DNA of 64,000 nt from DATDPM01 sp963841995 (GCA_963841995.1 CAWJEX010000007.1:1-64000); one strand, 5' to 3'; shown: positions 19,955-29,421, counted from the stretch's first letter. The notes: a model not told the origin generated them from the letters alone. Numbers and translations: made by a program.

Positions 19955-20503
19955 CTAGTTGCCTACGCCACCGCCGCCGCTCGGGGCTTGTCCGCCCTCG
20001 CCGCGGCTGCCGGCACTCGCCCCGTACCTGTTCATGTTACCGATCATCTGATCGAGGAAGCTCAAGCTCTTGCCCTTGGTCGGCGTCGTGCGGCCGACCG
20101 GTGTCACGTTTTCCGCATCGGCGAGGCTGTATTGTTTGACGTCGCTGACCTTGCCCGAATCGTCGAAGCCGATTTCGACGACCTTCTGTTCCTCGGTGTC
20201 CGGGTCAAAAAACGCAAATTGGCTGGTGCGCTTACTGATGTAATACCAAATGGTCGCACCGTAGGTCGATTGGGTGGACGGCGATCCGATCATTTTTTCC
20301 ACCTGGGCCTTGGTCTGCACGCCGGGCTGAATGGTAGCCAGCTTGTCGGCATCGAGTATCTGGCCGTCGGTATGGATCGTCGACTCGCAAGCCGTCAGCC
20401 AGCTAAGACCGATGGCGGCGATAAGGGCCAAACGCCAGGATTGGCCCAGACCGAAGTTTAGCCTCTGACCGAAGCTATTGAAATTGCAGATTTGTCTTGC
20501 CAT
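19955..20503 (-). CDS. bamE: Outer membrane assembly lipoprotein BamE (SmpA/OmlA family)
   Basis: BamE is a small lipoprotein of the BAM complex that inserts beta-barrels into the outer membrane. The product has a hydrophobic signal segment ending in LSWLTAC (lipobox, modified Cys), then the SmpA/OmlA core: IQPGVQTKAQVEKMIGSPS, TWYYIS-like IWYYISKRT, and VVEIGFDDSGKVSDVKQYS. A glycine-rich tail follows. I chose the ATG at 20503; a GTG at 20524 is also possible, and neither has a strong ribosome site. It is divergent from yceD, an arrangement common in alphaproteobacteria. Confidence 0.9.
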   Translation of the reverse strand: MARQICNFNSFGQRLNFGLGQSWRLALIAAIGLSWLTACESTIHTDGQILDADKLATIQPGVQTKAQVEKMIGSPSTQSTYGATIWYYISKRTSQFAFFDPDTEEQKVVEIGFDDSGKVSDVKQYSLADAENVTPVGRTTPTKGKSLSFLDQMIGNMNRYGASAGSRGEGGQAPSGGGGVGN

Positions 20504-20630
20504 TTGAGGAACAAAAGTTGGCACTCGCAGGGCATCCTGTCAACACCGGAGGAGGTCAAGATTATTGACCCAAGCCGGCCAGCCACCCTAATTTGCCCCG
20601 TCCCACTAGCGCGGGCTCAGAATACCGCCC

Positions 20631-21194
20631 ATGGAGGGTCAGATGGTCTCTACACTGGTTCACGAGGCCGAGTTTTCCCGGATCGTTGATATCGAAGGCT
20701 TGGCGGAAGAGGAAAGCGTCCGTCAAATCGAGGCCAATGCCGCCGAGCGTGAGGCATTGGCGCGGCGGTTCGGCCTTATCTCGTTGGAGAGCTTAAAGGC
20801 AACCGTCCGGCTGCATAAGGTTGACCGCAAGACAATCCGCCTCGACGCCGATTTTGATGCCGAAGTGGTGCAATCCTGCGTCGTAACCCTGGAGCCGGTT
20901 GCCGCGCACCTATCCGACAGTATCTCGGTGATTTTTGCGCCTGAGATGCCGTTGGCGCCCAATGCGGAATTAGACCTGTCGCCAATTGCCGAAGAACTGC
21001 CGGAGCCATTGAGCGGAACCAGTATCGATGTTGGGGAGGCGGTGGCCCAGCAATTGGCCTTGGTCCTCGATCCCTATCCCCGCGCGCCGGGGGTTCGTTT
21101 CGAGGCGGCGAATTATCCCGGTTTGGCGCCAAATCGCCCGGAAGACGGCCCGTTTGCCGCCCTCGCGCCATTGAGGAAAACAGGGCAAAATTAA
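20631..21194 (+). CDS. yceD: YceD family (DUF177) protein upstream of rpmF
   Basis: Members of this family precede rpmF in many bacteria and are linked to large-subunit rRNA accumulation. The 187-residue product has FSRIVDIEGLAEEE near the start and the core LDADFDAEVVQSCVVTLEPVAAHL, where the cysteine-containing segment is usual for DUF177, then acidic LPEPLSGTSIDVGEAVAQQLAL-type C-terminal helix region. ATG at 20631 is used; ATG 20643 is an alternative. It reads toward rpmF 98 bases downstream and is probably co-transcribed with rpmF-plsX-fabH. Confidence 0.88.
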   Translation: MEGQMVSTLVHEAEFSRIVDIEGLAEEESVRQIEANAAEREALARRFGLISLESLKATVRLHKVDRKTIRLDADFDAEVVQSCVVTLEPVAAHLSDSISVIFAPEMPLAPNAELDLSPIAEELPEPLSGTSIDVGEAVAQQLALVLDPYPRAPGVRFEAANYPGLAPNRPEDGPFAALAPLRKTGQN

Positions 21195-21292
21195 CGAAGC
21201 GGCGGCGCAATCGGGTTGCCCGGCCCAAGGTTTTCGATTAACTAGGCGGCCGCCCCACAAGCGATGAGCAGGGGCGATGAGAAGGAGTAGTC

Positions 21293-21475
21293 ATGGCAGT
21301 TCCAAAGAAGAAGGTTTCCAAATCGCGCCGCGACATGCGCCGGGCTCATCATGCCTTGAAGCCGTCGTCCTATGTCGAATGCCCGAATTGCGGTGAAATG
21401 AAGCGTCCTCACCATGTTTGCGGCTCGTGCGGTTATTACAACGAGCGCGAGGTCGTGGCGTCCGACGGGGCCTAG
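21293..21475 (+). CDS. rpmF: Large ribosomal subunit protein bL32
   Basis: 60-residue ribosomal protein with the family's basic N-terminus (AVPKKKVSKSRRDMRRAHHAL) and a zinc-ribbon-like pair of CxxC motifs, CPNCGE and CGSCGYY. An AGGAG ribosome site lies 6 bases before the ATG. Located between yceD and plsX as is common. Confidence 0.97.
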   Translation: MAVPKKKVSKSRRDMRRAHHALKPSSYVECPNCGEMKRPHHVCGSCGYYNEREVVASDGA

Positions 21476-21518
21476 CGCACAACCGGCCCAATCTGGGGGA
21501 TAGCGGGTGAATTGACAT

Positions 21519-22556
21519 TTGACGATTGCGCTCGACGCAATGGGCGGCGACCGCGCGCCAGACATGGTGGTGCAGGGCGCCGAATTGGCGCGCCAGCGTT
21601 TCCCCGCCGTCCGTTACGTCATGTACGGCGACAATGCCCGGCTGGAACCCTTGCTGGGCCGATTGCCTGAACTCGCCGCCGCCACTTCGGTCCGGCATAC
21701 CGACGAAGTCGTGACCGGCGACGCCAAGCCGGCGCAAGCCTTGCGCACCGCGCGCAACTCGAGCATGCGGCTTGCCATCGATGCCGTGCACAATCACGAG
21801 GCGGACGGCGTGGTTTCGGCCGGCAACACCGGCGCCCTGATGGCGATCGCCAAATTCGTCCTCAAAACGCATCCCAATATCGATCGCCCGGCGATCGCCA
21901 CTTTTTTCCCGACCCTGCGCGGGGAAAGCGTGATGCTCGATCTCGGCGCCAATGTGGAATGCGATGCCAACAATCTGGTGCAATTTGCGGTGATGGGTGA
22001 GGTTTTCGCCCGCGCCGTGCTTGGTTTGGCACAGCCCACCATCGGCATTCTCAATGTCGGTGCCGAAGAATTGAAAGGTCACGAGGCGGTGCGTGGGGCG
22101 GCCGCCATATTGCGCGGGACCAAGCTGCCGATCCGCTTTCACGGCTTCGTTGAAGGCGACGACATCGGTGCCGGCACCGTGGATGTCATCGTTACCGACG
22201 GCTTCACCGGCAATATCGCGCTCAAGACGGTGGAAGGCACCGCCCGGCTGTTTTCGGTTTTCTTGCGCGAAGCCTTCCGCAGCTCGCTTGCCGCAAAGCT
22301 CGGTTATCTGCTGTGCCGGCCGGCGTTGGAAAAGCTCCGCATCCGGCTCGATCCGCGGCGCTATAACGGCGCTATTTTGCTCGGTCTCAACGGCATCGTC
22401 GTAAAAAGCCATGGCGGCACCGATGCGCTCGGTTTCGCCAACGCGATCGGCGTTGCCATCGACATGGTCGGCAACGACTACAGCACGACGATCAAAGATG
22501 AATTGGAACGCCTCGGCGGGGAGCAAGATCTCAATGCACGTGTGGCCACCGGATAA
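21519..22556 (+). CDS. plsX: Phosphate acyltransferase PlsX
   Basis: Transfers acyl groups from acyl-ACP to phosphate, giving acyl-phosphate for phospholipid synthesis by PlsY. The 345-residue product begins IALDAMGGDRAPDMVVQGA, then has HNHEADGVVSAGNTGALM, GANVECDANNLVQFA and IVTDGFTGNIALKTVEG, all typical. The start is TTG at 21519: the conserved N-terminus begins at this codon and an in-frame stop blocks upstream options. GGGTGA lies 9 bases upstream. Its TAA overlaps the fabH ATG by one base. Confidence 0.94.
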   Translation: MTIALDAMGGDRAPDMVVQGAELARQRFPAVRYVMYGDNARLEPLLGRLPELAAATSVRHTDEVVTGDAKPAQALRTARNSSMRLAIDAVHNHEADGVVSAGNTGALMAIAKFVLKTHPNIDRPAIATFFPTLRGESVMLDLGANVECDANNLVQFAVMGEVFARAVLGLAQPTIGILNVGAEELKGHEAVRGAAAILRGTKLPIRFHGFVEGDDIGAGTVDVIVTDGFTGNIALKTVEGTARLFSVFLREAFRSSLAAKLGYLLCRPALEKLRIRLDPRRYNGAILLGLNGIVVKSHGGTDALGFANAIGVAIDMVGNDYSTTIKDELERLGGEQDLNARVATG

Positions 22557-23524
22557 TGGTGGTCCGCTCGCAAGTCGTCGGCTGCGGCTCTTATCTGCCC
22601 GCACGCGTCGTCACCAATGAAGAATTGCCCCGCAACCTCGATACCAACGATGCGTGGATCGTCGAACGCACCGGTATCAAACAACGTCATATCGCCGCCG
22701 ATGGCCAATTGACGTCGGATTTGGCGGCGAGGGCGGCAAAGGCCGCGCTCGCCAATGGCGGCATTTCACCGGCCGAGGTCGATCTCATCATCGTCGCCAC
22801 CAGCACGCCGGACCAAACCTTTCCCGCCACCGCCACCCGGGTTCAAGCCGCGCTTGGGGTCACCCAAGGTGCGGCATTTGACGTGCAAGCGGTCTGCACC
22901 GGCTTTGTCTATGCGGTGGCGGTCGCCGACAGTTTGCTGCGAACCGGCAGCGCCACCACCGCGATCGTCATTGGCGCCGAGACCTTTTCGCGGATTCTCG
23001 ACTGGTCGGACCGGGGGACCTGCGTGCTGTTCGGGGACGGTGCCGGTGCCGTCGTCTTGAAGCGTGTCCAGACCGACGAAAATGGCCGGGGCGTGCTATC
23101 GACGCATCTTCATGCCGACGGCCGCTACGGCGACCTTCTTTATGTCGATGGCGGCCCGTCATCGACCCAGACCGCCGGCCATTTACGGATGCACGGGCAA
23201 GAGATTTTTCGCCATGCGGTGGTCAAGCTCTATGACGTCGTGCACGAAGCGCTCGCCGCCAACGGGCTGACGATTCGTGACGTGGATTGGCTCGTGCCTC
23301 ATCAAGCCAACCGGCGCATCATGATGGGCACGGCCAAGAAGCTGGGCCTCCCCGAAGAACGGGTGATCGTCACCATCGACCGCCATGCAAACACCTCCGC
23401 GGCTTCGATCCCCCTGGCGCTTGCCGAAGCCACGACGGACGGGCGGTTGAAGCCGGGGAATCTTGTCCTGCTGGAAGCCATCGGCGGCGGATTGACCTGG
23501 GGATCGTGTCTCATCCGGTGGTAG
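22556..23524 (+). CDS. fabH: Beta-ketoacyl-ACP synthase III
   Basis: Starts fatty-acid chains by condensing acetyl-CoA with malonyl-ACP. The 322-residue product has GCGSYLPARVVTNEEL, RTGIKQRHIA, the nucleophile Cys near residue 114 in QAVCTGFVYA, the His in LVPHQANRRI and the Asn in HANTSAASIPLAL, completing the Cys-His-Asn triad. The C-terminal LEAIGGGLTWGSCLIRW is standard. Coupled to plsX by a one-base overlap. Confidence 0.96.
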   Translation: MVVRSQVVGCGSYLPARVVTNEELPRNLDTNDAWIVERTGIKQRHIAADGQLTSDLAARAAKAALANGGISPAEVDLIIVATSTPDQTFPATATRVQAALGVTQGAAFDVQAVCTGFVYAVAVADSLLRTGSATTAIVIGAETFSRILDWSDRGTCVLFGDGAGAVVLKRVQTDENGRGVLSTHLHADGRYGDLLYVDGGPSSTQTAGHLRMHGQEIFRHAVVKLYDVVHEALAANGLTIRDVDWLVPHQANRRIMMGTAKKLGLPEERVIVTIDRHANTSAASIPLALAEATTDGRLKPGNLVLLEAIGGGLTWGSCLIRW

Positions 23525-23636
23525 GATGCGCCTGACAATGCCGCCCGCACGTTTTTTGACACAAGGATCGCTTTTCCTTCGCGATTGACGCGCATCCCGT
23601 GCCGCGGTTAGCCTTAACGGATGTAGGGAGAGGGCA

Positions 23637-23960
23637 ATGAGCGGAAAAACCATTACCCGATCGGATTTGAGCGAAGCCGTCTATGAAGAGGTCGGCCTGT
23701 CGCGCAATGAATTGGCGGATCTCGTCGAATTGGTGCTGCAACAAATTGCGGACGCCCTGAGTCACGGCGAGATGGTGAAGATTTCGTCCTTCGGAAGTTT
23801 CTCGGTTCGTCAGAAGGGTCGGCGGGTCGGGCGCAATCCGAAGACCGGCGAAGAAGTCCCCATTCTGCCGCGCCGCGTTCTGGTCTTCAGGGCGTCGCAT
23901 GTCTTGAAGGACCGGATCAACAAGGCGCTGTCTGGGGCCGTCGCCGGTATCACGACCTGA
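23637..23960 (+). CDS. ihfA: Integration host factor, alpha subunit
   Basis: DNA-bending histone-like protein that works as a dimer with IhfB. The 107-residue product reads KTITRSDLSEAVYEEVGLSR then ELVLQQIADAL, GEMVKISSFGSFSVRQK, and the minor-groove arm GRNPKTGEEVPILPRRVLVF. A GGGAGAGG site lies a few bases before the ATG. A TTGACG at 23585-23590 could be a -35 element, but the -10 is weak. The MerR-type gene follows after 2 bases. Confidence 0.95.
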   Translation: MSGKTITRSDLSEAVYEEVGLSRNELADLVELVLQQIADALSHGEMVKISSFGSFSVRQKGRRVGRNPKTGEEVPILPRRVLVFRASHVLKDRINKALSGAVAGITT

Positions 23961-23962
23961 TC

Positions 23963-24439
23963 ATGACGTCCGCAGAACCCGCGTTGGAGTTGCCGCGGCT
24001 GCAAAAGTCGCCGTCGGCCTTCCGGACCATCAGCGAGGTATCCGCCGCGCTCGACGTGCCGCAGCATGTCCTGCGTTTCTGGGAAACCAAATTCGCCCAA
24101 TTGCGGCCGCTCAAAAGAGGCGGGGGGCGGCGCTATTACCGCCCCGAAGACGTGCAACTCCTGTTTCGAATCCGCGAACTGCTTTATCGCGACGGGTACA
24201 CCATCAAGGGGGTTCAGCGTCTTTTCCGCACCGAGGGCGGCCGCGCCCTGGAGGGTGGCGAGCCGCTTCACCCGGCGATGGCCGAGGCCATGGAGCCGGA
24301 AACCGATCCGATGCCGGCCCTGCGGTCGGACCCGCCGGACCTTGCGGATCCTTTGAACAGGCGCGCCGAGCTTGAATCCGTGCTCCGGGACCTCCTGGAA
24401 ATCCGCAGTCTGCTTCGCGATCCGGCCGAGCCAAGCTGA
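23963..24439 (+). CDS. MerR family transcriptional regulator downstream of ihfA
   Basis: 158-residue winged-helix regulator. Residues 20-90 hold the MerR DNA-binding domain: TISEVSAALDVPQHVLRFWETKF then LRPLKRGGGRRYYRPEDVQLL and LYRDGYTIKGVQRLF. The remaining part is a low-complexity acidic and proline-containing linker ending in a short helix (ELESVLRDLLEIRSLLR), without metal-binding cysteines, so it is not a metal-responsive MerR. Next to ihfA in the order common in alphaproteobacteria; target unknown. Confidence 0.88.
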   Translation: MTSAEPALELPRLQKSPSAFRTISEVSAALDVPQHVLRFWETKFAQLRPLKRGGGRRYYRPEDVQLLFRIRELLYRDGYTIKGVQRLFRTEGGRALEGGEPLHPAMAEAMEPETDPMPALRSDPPDLADPLNRRAELESVLRDLLEIRSLLRDPAEPS

Positions 24440-24580
24440 TCCCGCAAGGGTAATATCCAAGCTTGGTCGCCCCAAATAGGACTTTGGGGACCCGCTGGTG
24501 TTGCAGGGCAGCGCCGGGGTATATAGCGACGGCCCGGCGCACCCCCAAAAGGCGCCGGGAAGCCTAGAAGCTGTTTCGGT

Positions 24581-24657
24581 CGGAGCGTAGCGCAGCCTGG
24601 TAGCGCATCAGACTGGGGGTCTGGGGGTCGCAGGTTCAAATCCTGTCGCTCCGACCA
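24581..24657 (+). tRNA. tRNA-Pro (GGG)
   Basis: 77 nt including an encoded CCA. The acceptor stem CGGAGCG pairs with CGCTCCG, the anticodon loop CTGGGGG gives anticodon GGG, and the T arm contains GGTTCAAATCC. It lies 140 bases after the MerR-type gene. Confidence 0.96.
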
Positions 24658-24692
24658 TTCACCGGTATCGGTCGGTCGCCGGATTCCTGAAC

Positions 24693-26622
24693 CTATTTTT
24701 CGGCCCGGTCGAGAACCCTGCGGATTTTGCGGGCCAAGTCCTCTCTGCGGTAGGGCTTCAGCAGAACGTCACTGTCTTCCGATTCCGTTACCGCCGCGGC
24801 ACGACCACCGCTCTGGTCGTGACCGGTTGTAAAAATAACGCGAAGATCGGGCCGAAGCTTCCCACATTCGCAGGCGAGCTCCCGTCCGCCCATCCCCGGC
24901 ATGACGATATCGGTAAATAGCAGGTCTATCGGCATGTCGCTTTTCAGAATGTCGATCGCCTCCCGGCCGCCGGCGGCAATCAGGACGCAGTAGCCAAGGC
25001 GCTTCAACTGCTCCGTCACTGTGTTGCGCACCAGTTCGTCGTCCTCGACGACCAGGATCGTTTGATCCTTGCGCGGCGCCATCAATTTGCTTTCCGATTT
25101 AGAGACCGGTTGGGCGGCGCAGAGATGGCAGCGTGGAAGGTAGAAGTGCACGCTCGTTCCTTTTCCCATCTCGCTGTCGATAGCCAGTTGGCCGTTCGAT
25201 TGCTGGGCAAAGCCATAAACCATGCTGAGGCCGAGTCCGGTTCCCTTGCCCACGTCCTTGGTGGTGAAGAACGGCTCGAAGGCGCGGGCGATGACCTCGG
25301 GTGGCATACCGGAGCCGGTGTCCGTCACCGAAAGCCGGACATATTCACCGGTCGCGACGTGAGGATGCTTGAGGGCTTCGTTATCCGTGATCCGAATATT
25401 CCGGGTATCGATGGTCAGTGTGCCGCCCGCGGGCATGGCGTCGCGGGCATTGATGGCGAGATTGAGCACCACGTTTTCGACTTGGTTCTTGTCGGCGAGA
25501 ACGTGCCAAAGTTCCTTGCCGCTCGTGGTCTTGATTTTGATATTATCGCCGATGGAACGGGTGAGCATGTCGAGCAGATCGTCGACTACCTCGCTCAGCG
25601 TCAGCACTTGGGACTGCAAGACCTGGCGGCGCGAAAAGGTGAGCAGGCGACGGATGATCGCCGCGCCGCGTTGGCTGGCATTGTGCGCCAGTTCAATGAA
25701 GCTACAGATCGTCGGATCCGATCCCGCCCTTTCGGCGGCAAGCTCCAAATTGCCAAGAATGACGGTCAGGATGTTGTTGAAATCGTGGGCCAAGCCGCCG
25801 GTCAGCTGGCCGACCGCTTCCATTTTTCTGGCTATTGCGCAACTGCTCTTCCATCCGCATTCGCTCGGTCAGGTCGCGCACGCTGCCGATAAAATGGCGC
25901 TTGCCCGAACTCAGCCGCATTTCGTTGATCGCCAACTCGATGGGAATGACGCGTCCGTCCTTGGCCCGTCCTTGCGCTTCGCGACACGTGCCGATGATTT
26001 TGGCCCTCCCGGTTCTGAGATATTCCGAAATATAGCCGTCGTGTTCCGCTTGATAGGGTTCGGGCATCAAGATCTTGATATTCTCGCCAATGATCTCGTC
26101 CGCGCTGTAACCGAAAAGCCTTTCGGCCGACGAGTTGAAGGATTGAATGAGGCCTTTTTCGTCGATCGTGATGATGCCGTCGAGGACCGTATCGAGAATT
26201 GCTTGCGTCCGCTCTTGCTGCTCGCGCAAGGCCTTGCGTTGCTTGGCCCTATCAAGAGCGGCGGTGGCCGCCAACCGCAATTGCGGAAGCCGATCCGCCG
26301 ACTTCACCACATATTCGTCGAGGCCGATTTTCATCGCCGCGGCAGCCACTTCCTCGTTGCCGGTCCCGGTGTACATCATCAACGGACAGTCGGGAAAGCG
26401 ATGACGGATCGCCCGCACGACCTGCAAGCCGTCGGTCCAGCGCAATTGGAAATCGGTAATGACGAGATCGAATTCGCCGCGGGTGAGCGCCGCCTCCAAA
26501 GCCGGCGCATCGATGACGGGGGTTGTCCGAATTCTGCCGAAGCCGCGCTCCAGCTCACGCTGGACGAGCGCCCGGTCGTCCGGGTTGTCGTCGATCAGCA
26601 GTGCATGCAGTAACCCGCCCAT
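24693..26622 (-). pseudogene. Hybrid sensor kinase (receiver-PAS-HisKA-HATPase-receiver), frameshifted
   Basis: Soluble signalling protein with, in order, an N-terminal receiver (ALLIDDNPDDRAL, LVITDFQLRWTDG, phosphoacceptor Asp there), a PAS domain (GIITIDEKGLIQSFNSSAERLFGYS, FIGSVRDLTER), a HisKA domain in GGLAHDFNNILTVILGNLE, an HATPase (NLAINARDAMP, VTDTGSGMPPEV, KGTGLGLSMVYGF) and a second receiver (ILVVEDDELVRNT, LLFTDIVMPGMGG, DVLLKPY). The HDFNN phosphoacceptor variant places it with the HisKA subfamily that often feeds a C-terminal receiver. The first and second halves are in different frames: one A too many in a five-A run (minus strand; T run 25823-25827) follows RNSQK. Deleting it gives RNSQKMEAVGQLTGG. 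No membrane segment. Confidence 0.85.
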
Positions 26623-26641
26623 AACGATCCCGTTTTCTTTG

Positions 26642-27094
26642 TTATCCGGTGGTCAAGACTGGCTTTTGATTCATGATGAGCCAGTAGGGCTGCAATATTT
26701 TCACCATGTCGAACAGCGCATCGAACCCGACCGGTTTCACCAAATAGGAATTGGCGCCAAGGTCGTAAGCGCTGTTGACGTCGCGGGAATTGGCCGAGGA
26801 TGTCAGAACGACGACGGGAAGCCGGTTCAGCCCCTCTTTGGTGCGAACCCACTCCAAGACTTCGAGGCCCGAGAAGCGCGGCAATTTGAGATCGAGCAAA
26901 ACCAGAACCGGAATCGGATGACGATCCCGATCTTCGTAGGGTTTTTGGCCGCCGAGATAGGCGACGGCTTTTTCGCCATCGTCCACCACCTGCAGCGGAT
27001 TGGTGAGATTGGCCTTCTTGAAGGCGCGCTGCATGAGGAGGATGTCGTCGGAGTTGTCCTCGACGAGCAAGATTGTGCAATGACTGGTGTTCAT
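26642..27094 (-). CDS. Single-domain response regulator (Rcp1-type receiver)
   Basis: 150 residues with one receiver domain and no output domain. It reads ILLVEDNSDDILLMQRAFKK, then the phosphoacceptor Asp in VLLDLKLPRFSGLEVLEW, the Thr/Ser switch VVVLTSSAN and the Lys in SYLVKPVGFD. The insertion after the first helix (LGGQKPYEDRDRHPIP) is usual in the Rcp1 group that partners phytochrome-like or CHASE kinases. It overlaps the kinase gene next to it by four bases, so the two very likely form a pair. Downstream signalling output is not evident. Confidence 0.88.
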   Translation of the reverse strand: MNTSHCTILLVEDNSDDILLMQRAFKKANLTNPLQVVDDGEKAVAYLGGQKPYEDRDRHPIPVLVLLDLKLPRFSGLEVLEWVRTKEGLNRLPVVVLTSSANSRDVNSAYDLGANSYLVKPVGFDALFDMVKILQPYWLIMNQKPVLTTG

Positions 27095-28536
27095 GCGGCG
27101 GCTCCTTGCGGCAATTCAATCCAAAAGCGGCTTCCTTGACCGACGGCCGATTCCAATCCGGTCTGGCCGCCCATGCGTTCGATTGCCTTGCGGACGATCG
27201 CCAGCCCGATGCCGGTGCCGGGATAACTCTCGACACCGTGAAGACGCTCGAAGACTTTGAAGATGCGTTGATGATGTTCGGGGTTGATGCCGATTTCATT
27301 GTCCTCGACCCACAAGCGCACCGCCGCGCCGCGCGGCTCGGCATAAATGCGGATTTCGGGCGTCGTTTCGGGTTTCACGAATTTCACCGCGTTGGTGATT
27401 AAATTGGCGATCACTTGTTGCACGATCGGCCGATTGCCGAGCACCGCCGGCAACGGCTTGTCGATTTTGATTGCGGCATGGGCGTCGCCGATTGTCGCAG
27501 ACAGCGACGACACCGCATCCTCCACGATGGCATCGAGGGCAACCGGACGAATCTCCATCTGCGTGCGACCGATGCGGCTGTAGGCCAGCAGATCTTGGAT
27601 CAATTCTTCCATGCGTTTGGTCGCGGCGACGATCCGGTTGGCATAGTCGATGCCCTGCGCGTCGAGCTGCGGGCCGCAATCCTCGAGAAGCGCCTGGGAA
27701 AATCCCTGCATGGCGCGCAACGGGGCGCGCAAATCGTGGGAAACCGTATAAGCAAAAGAATTGACTGCGTCTTTATGTTCTTTCAATTGTTCGGCCATGC
27801 GGTTGACGGCTCGGCCAAGGTCAGTGACCTCGTCATTCCCCTCCGGCTCGATGCGATAATCGAGATCGCCGGCGCCAAGAGCTCGAGTTGCGTTGAGAAG
27901 ATTGTCCGTACGGCGGCCGATATTACGGGTGAGAACGACCCCGACAATCGCGATGATCGCCAAGGTAAACAGCGTGCCGATGATTGAGCCGCGTTTCCGC
28001 CAGGCGAATAGAATCGCGGTCGCCGTGTGTTGACGCTGAAGGGTCGCCTCTTCGTCCGCGATCATTCCGGCGATGATGATCCGCGCCTCATCCATCAGGT
28101 GTTTGCCTTGCTGGGTCTTGACCGTATTTGCGGCAGCGTCGAATCCGGCGTCGCGGCGCTTGTCTACGATCATCTGAATATATTTCAGTCGCGCTTCGGT
28201 GAGTTCGCGAAGCGCCTGGAACCGTTCTTCTTGCCGAGGATTGTCGCTGGTTAGAGTTTCCAATGTGGCGAGCCGCTTGGCGATTGCCGCCGTAGCCGAC
28301 AAATGCGGTTCAAGAAATACCGGGTTGCCGGTAATGACGTAACCTCGTTCACCGGTTTCATTGTCGATGAGGTCGGCGCGCAAGCCCTGAATCTCGTCGA
28401 TAAACTGCTGCGATCGCTCTTCCACAAGCATTGAAGCTCGAAACTGTTCGGCACCCTGGTAGATCGCCGCCGCCAGAATCGCCAGCAGAAGAACCGGGAT
28501 GATGTAGCCTGCGCCGTATTTAAAGGTAATCGACAT
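27091..28536 (-). CDS. CHASE3-type sensor histidine kinase
   Basis: 481 residues from ATG 28536. Order: an N-terminal membrane segment (GYIIPVLLLAILAAAIYQGA), a periplasmic CHASE3-like helical domain with LRADLIDNETGERGYVITG, a second membrane segment (IIGTLFTLAIIAIVGVVLT), a HAMP domain, a HisKA domain with FAYTVSHDLRAPLRAMQGF, and an HATPase domain (NLITNAVKFV, FKVFERLHG, GTGIGLAIVRKAIER). The ATP-lid D-x-G motif reads DNEIGI, with Glu where Gly is usual, so kinase activity may be altered. A longer in-frame GTG-started extension (from 28737) looks untranslated. It pairs with the receiver overlapping its stop. Confidence 0.9.
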   Translation of the reverse strand: MSITFKYGAGYIIPVLLLAILAAAIYQGAEQFRASMLVEERSQQFIDEIQGLRADLIDNETGERGYVITGNPVFLEPHLSATAAIAKRLATLETLTSDNPRQEERFQALRELTEARLKYIQMIVDKRRDAGFDAAANTVKTQQGKHLMDEARIIIAGMIADEEATLQRQHTATAILFAWRKRGSIIGTLFTLAIIAIVGVVLTRNIGRRTDNLLNATRALGAGDLDYRIEPEGNDEVTDLGRAVNRMAEQLKEHKDAVNSFAYTVSHDLRAPLRAMQGFSQALLEDCGPQLDAQGIDYANRIVAATKRMEELIQDLLAYSRIGRTQMEIRPVALDAIVEDAVSSLSATIGDAHAAIKIDKPLPAVLGNRPIVQQVIANLITNAVKFVKPETTPEIRIYAEPRGAAVRLWVEDNEIGINPEHHQRIFKVFERLHGVESYPGTGIGLAIVRKAIERMGGQTGLESAVGQGSRFWIELPQGAAA

Positions 28537-28748
28537 CGTTTGTGTCCCGCTTTCAACGGTCGCCGACACCACATGCAGCAGGGGGATGGAAATCGCCGAT
28601 TCGTGGCCACGCTTGATTCGGTGGCCATCGTTGGAATAATTCGGCGGAAAGCGCCCCGCGTTCTGCACGGTGCCAGCCGGTTTCGGCAGCGTTCCAACGG
28701 AAGATCGACTTCCGCTGGCTCCCCCGTGCAAATGCAATTTACGTTAAT

Positions 28749-28766
28749 AAGACTAAAGGTAGTCTT
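28749..28766. promoter_or_regulatory. Perfect short inverted repeat upstream of the CHASE3 kinase
   Basis: AAGACTA and TAGTCTT flank an AAGG spacer in the AT-rich 328-base gap (28537-28864) between the kinase start and the next receiver gene. It could be an operator or a small hairpin; no T-run follows. The rest of the gap holds no gene that I can recognise. Confidence 0.35.
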
Positions 28767-28864
28767 AAACTAGAAGAATCAAATTCCGATCACGAACACA
28801 CGATCGTATGATTGAATCTATTCGTTCGTATAGTGATTTCAGAAGACGCGGCGATTTAATACCG

Positions 28865-29236
28865 TTAAACAGACGCGAGGAGTTCGTCGATCACCGCGAT
28901 CAATTGCTGTCCGGAGAATGGTTTGGGGAGAATGCAGTCGGCGCCGGCTTGTTTGGCGACGCTGAGAAAATCCATTTGATGGGCTCTGCCGCCGCCGGAC
29001 ATGGCGATGATCTTAATGTTGCGACAGCCGCGGCGAATTTCAAGAATTGTTTCGATTCCCTCCTTTTCCGGCATGAGAATGTCGGTGATGATGATCGCCG
29101 GGCATTGTTTCGCCAGTATTTCGAGGGCTTCGACGCCATCGGCCGCTTCGATAATGGTGTGGCCAACCGCCCGCAATATATTACGCAGAGTTTGACGAAC
29201 CGTTTCTTCGTCATCAACCACTAAAATTTCAGCCAC
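28865..29236 (-). CDS. Single-domain response regulator
   Basis: 123-residue CheY-like receiver alone. It has the acidic pocket ILVVDDEETVRQT, the phosphoacceptor Asp in AIIITDILMPEKEGIE, the switch IIAMSGGG and the Lys in CILPKPFSGQQ. The LMPEKEGIETI type is common in receivers next to hybrid kinases. It sits in the same minus-strand signalling cluster but is separated from the CHASE3 kinase by 328 bases, so its partner is uncertain. Confidence 0.88.
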   Translation of the reverse strand: MAEILVVDDEETVRQTLRNILRAVGHTIIEAADGVEALEILAKQCPAIIITDILMPEKEGIETILEIRRGCRNIKIIAMSGGGRAHQMDFLSVAKQAGADCILPKPFSGQQLIAVIDELLASV

Positions 29237-29421
29237 TGGCCACCTCTAAGGCAGAACCGGTAAAGCGGCACCGATGAATATGTTGTGTTGTTCGCATTTC
29301 GTCGAAAATATCCGAAGTCATTTATGAAATCTTTAACTGACGATGTACAAAATCACGAACGGCCGATTGTGGTTGCGGTGGGAATCCGCCACTTGAGTTT
29401 ACCGAAACCTATCCGAAGGGA

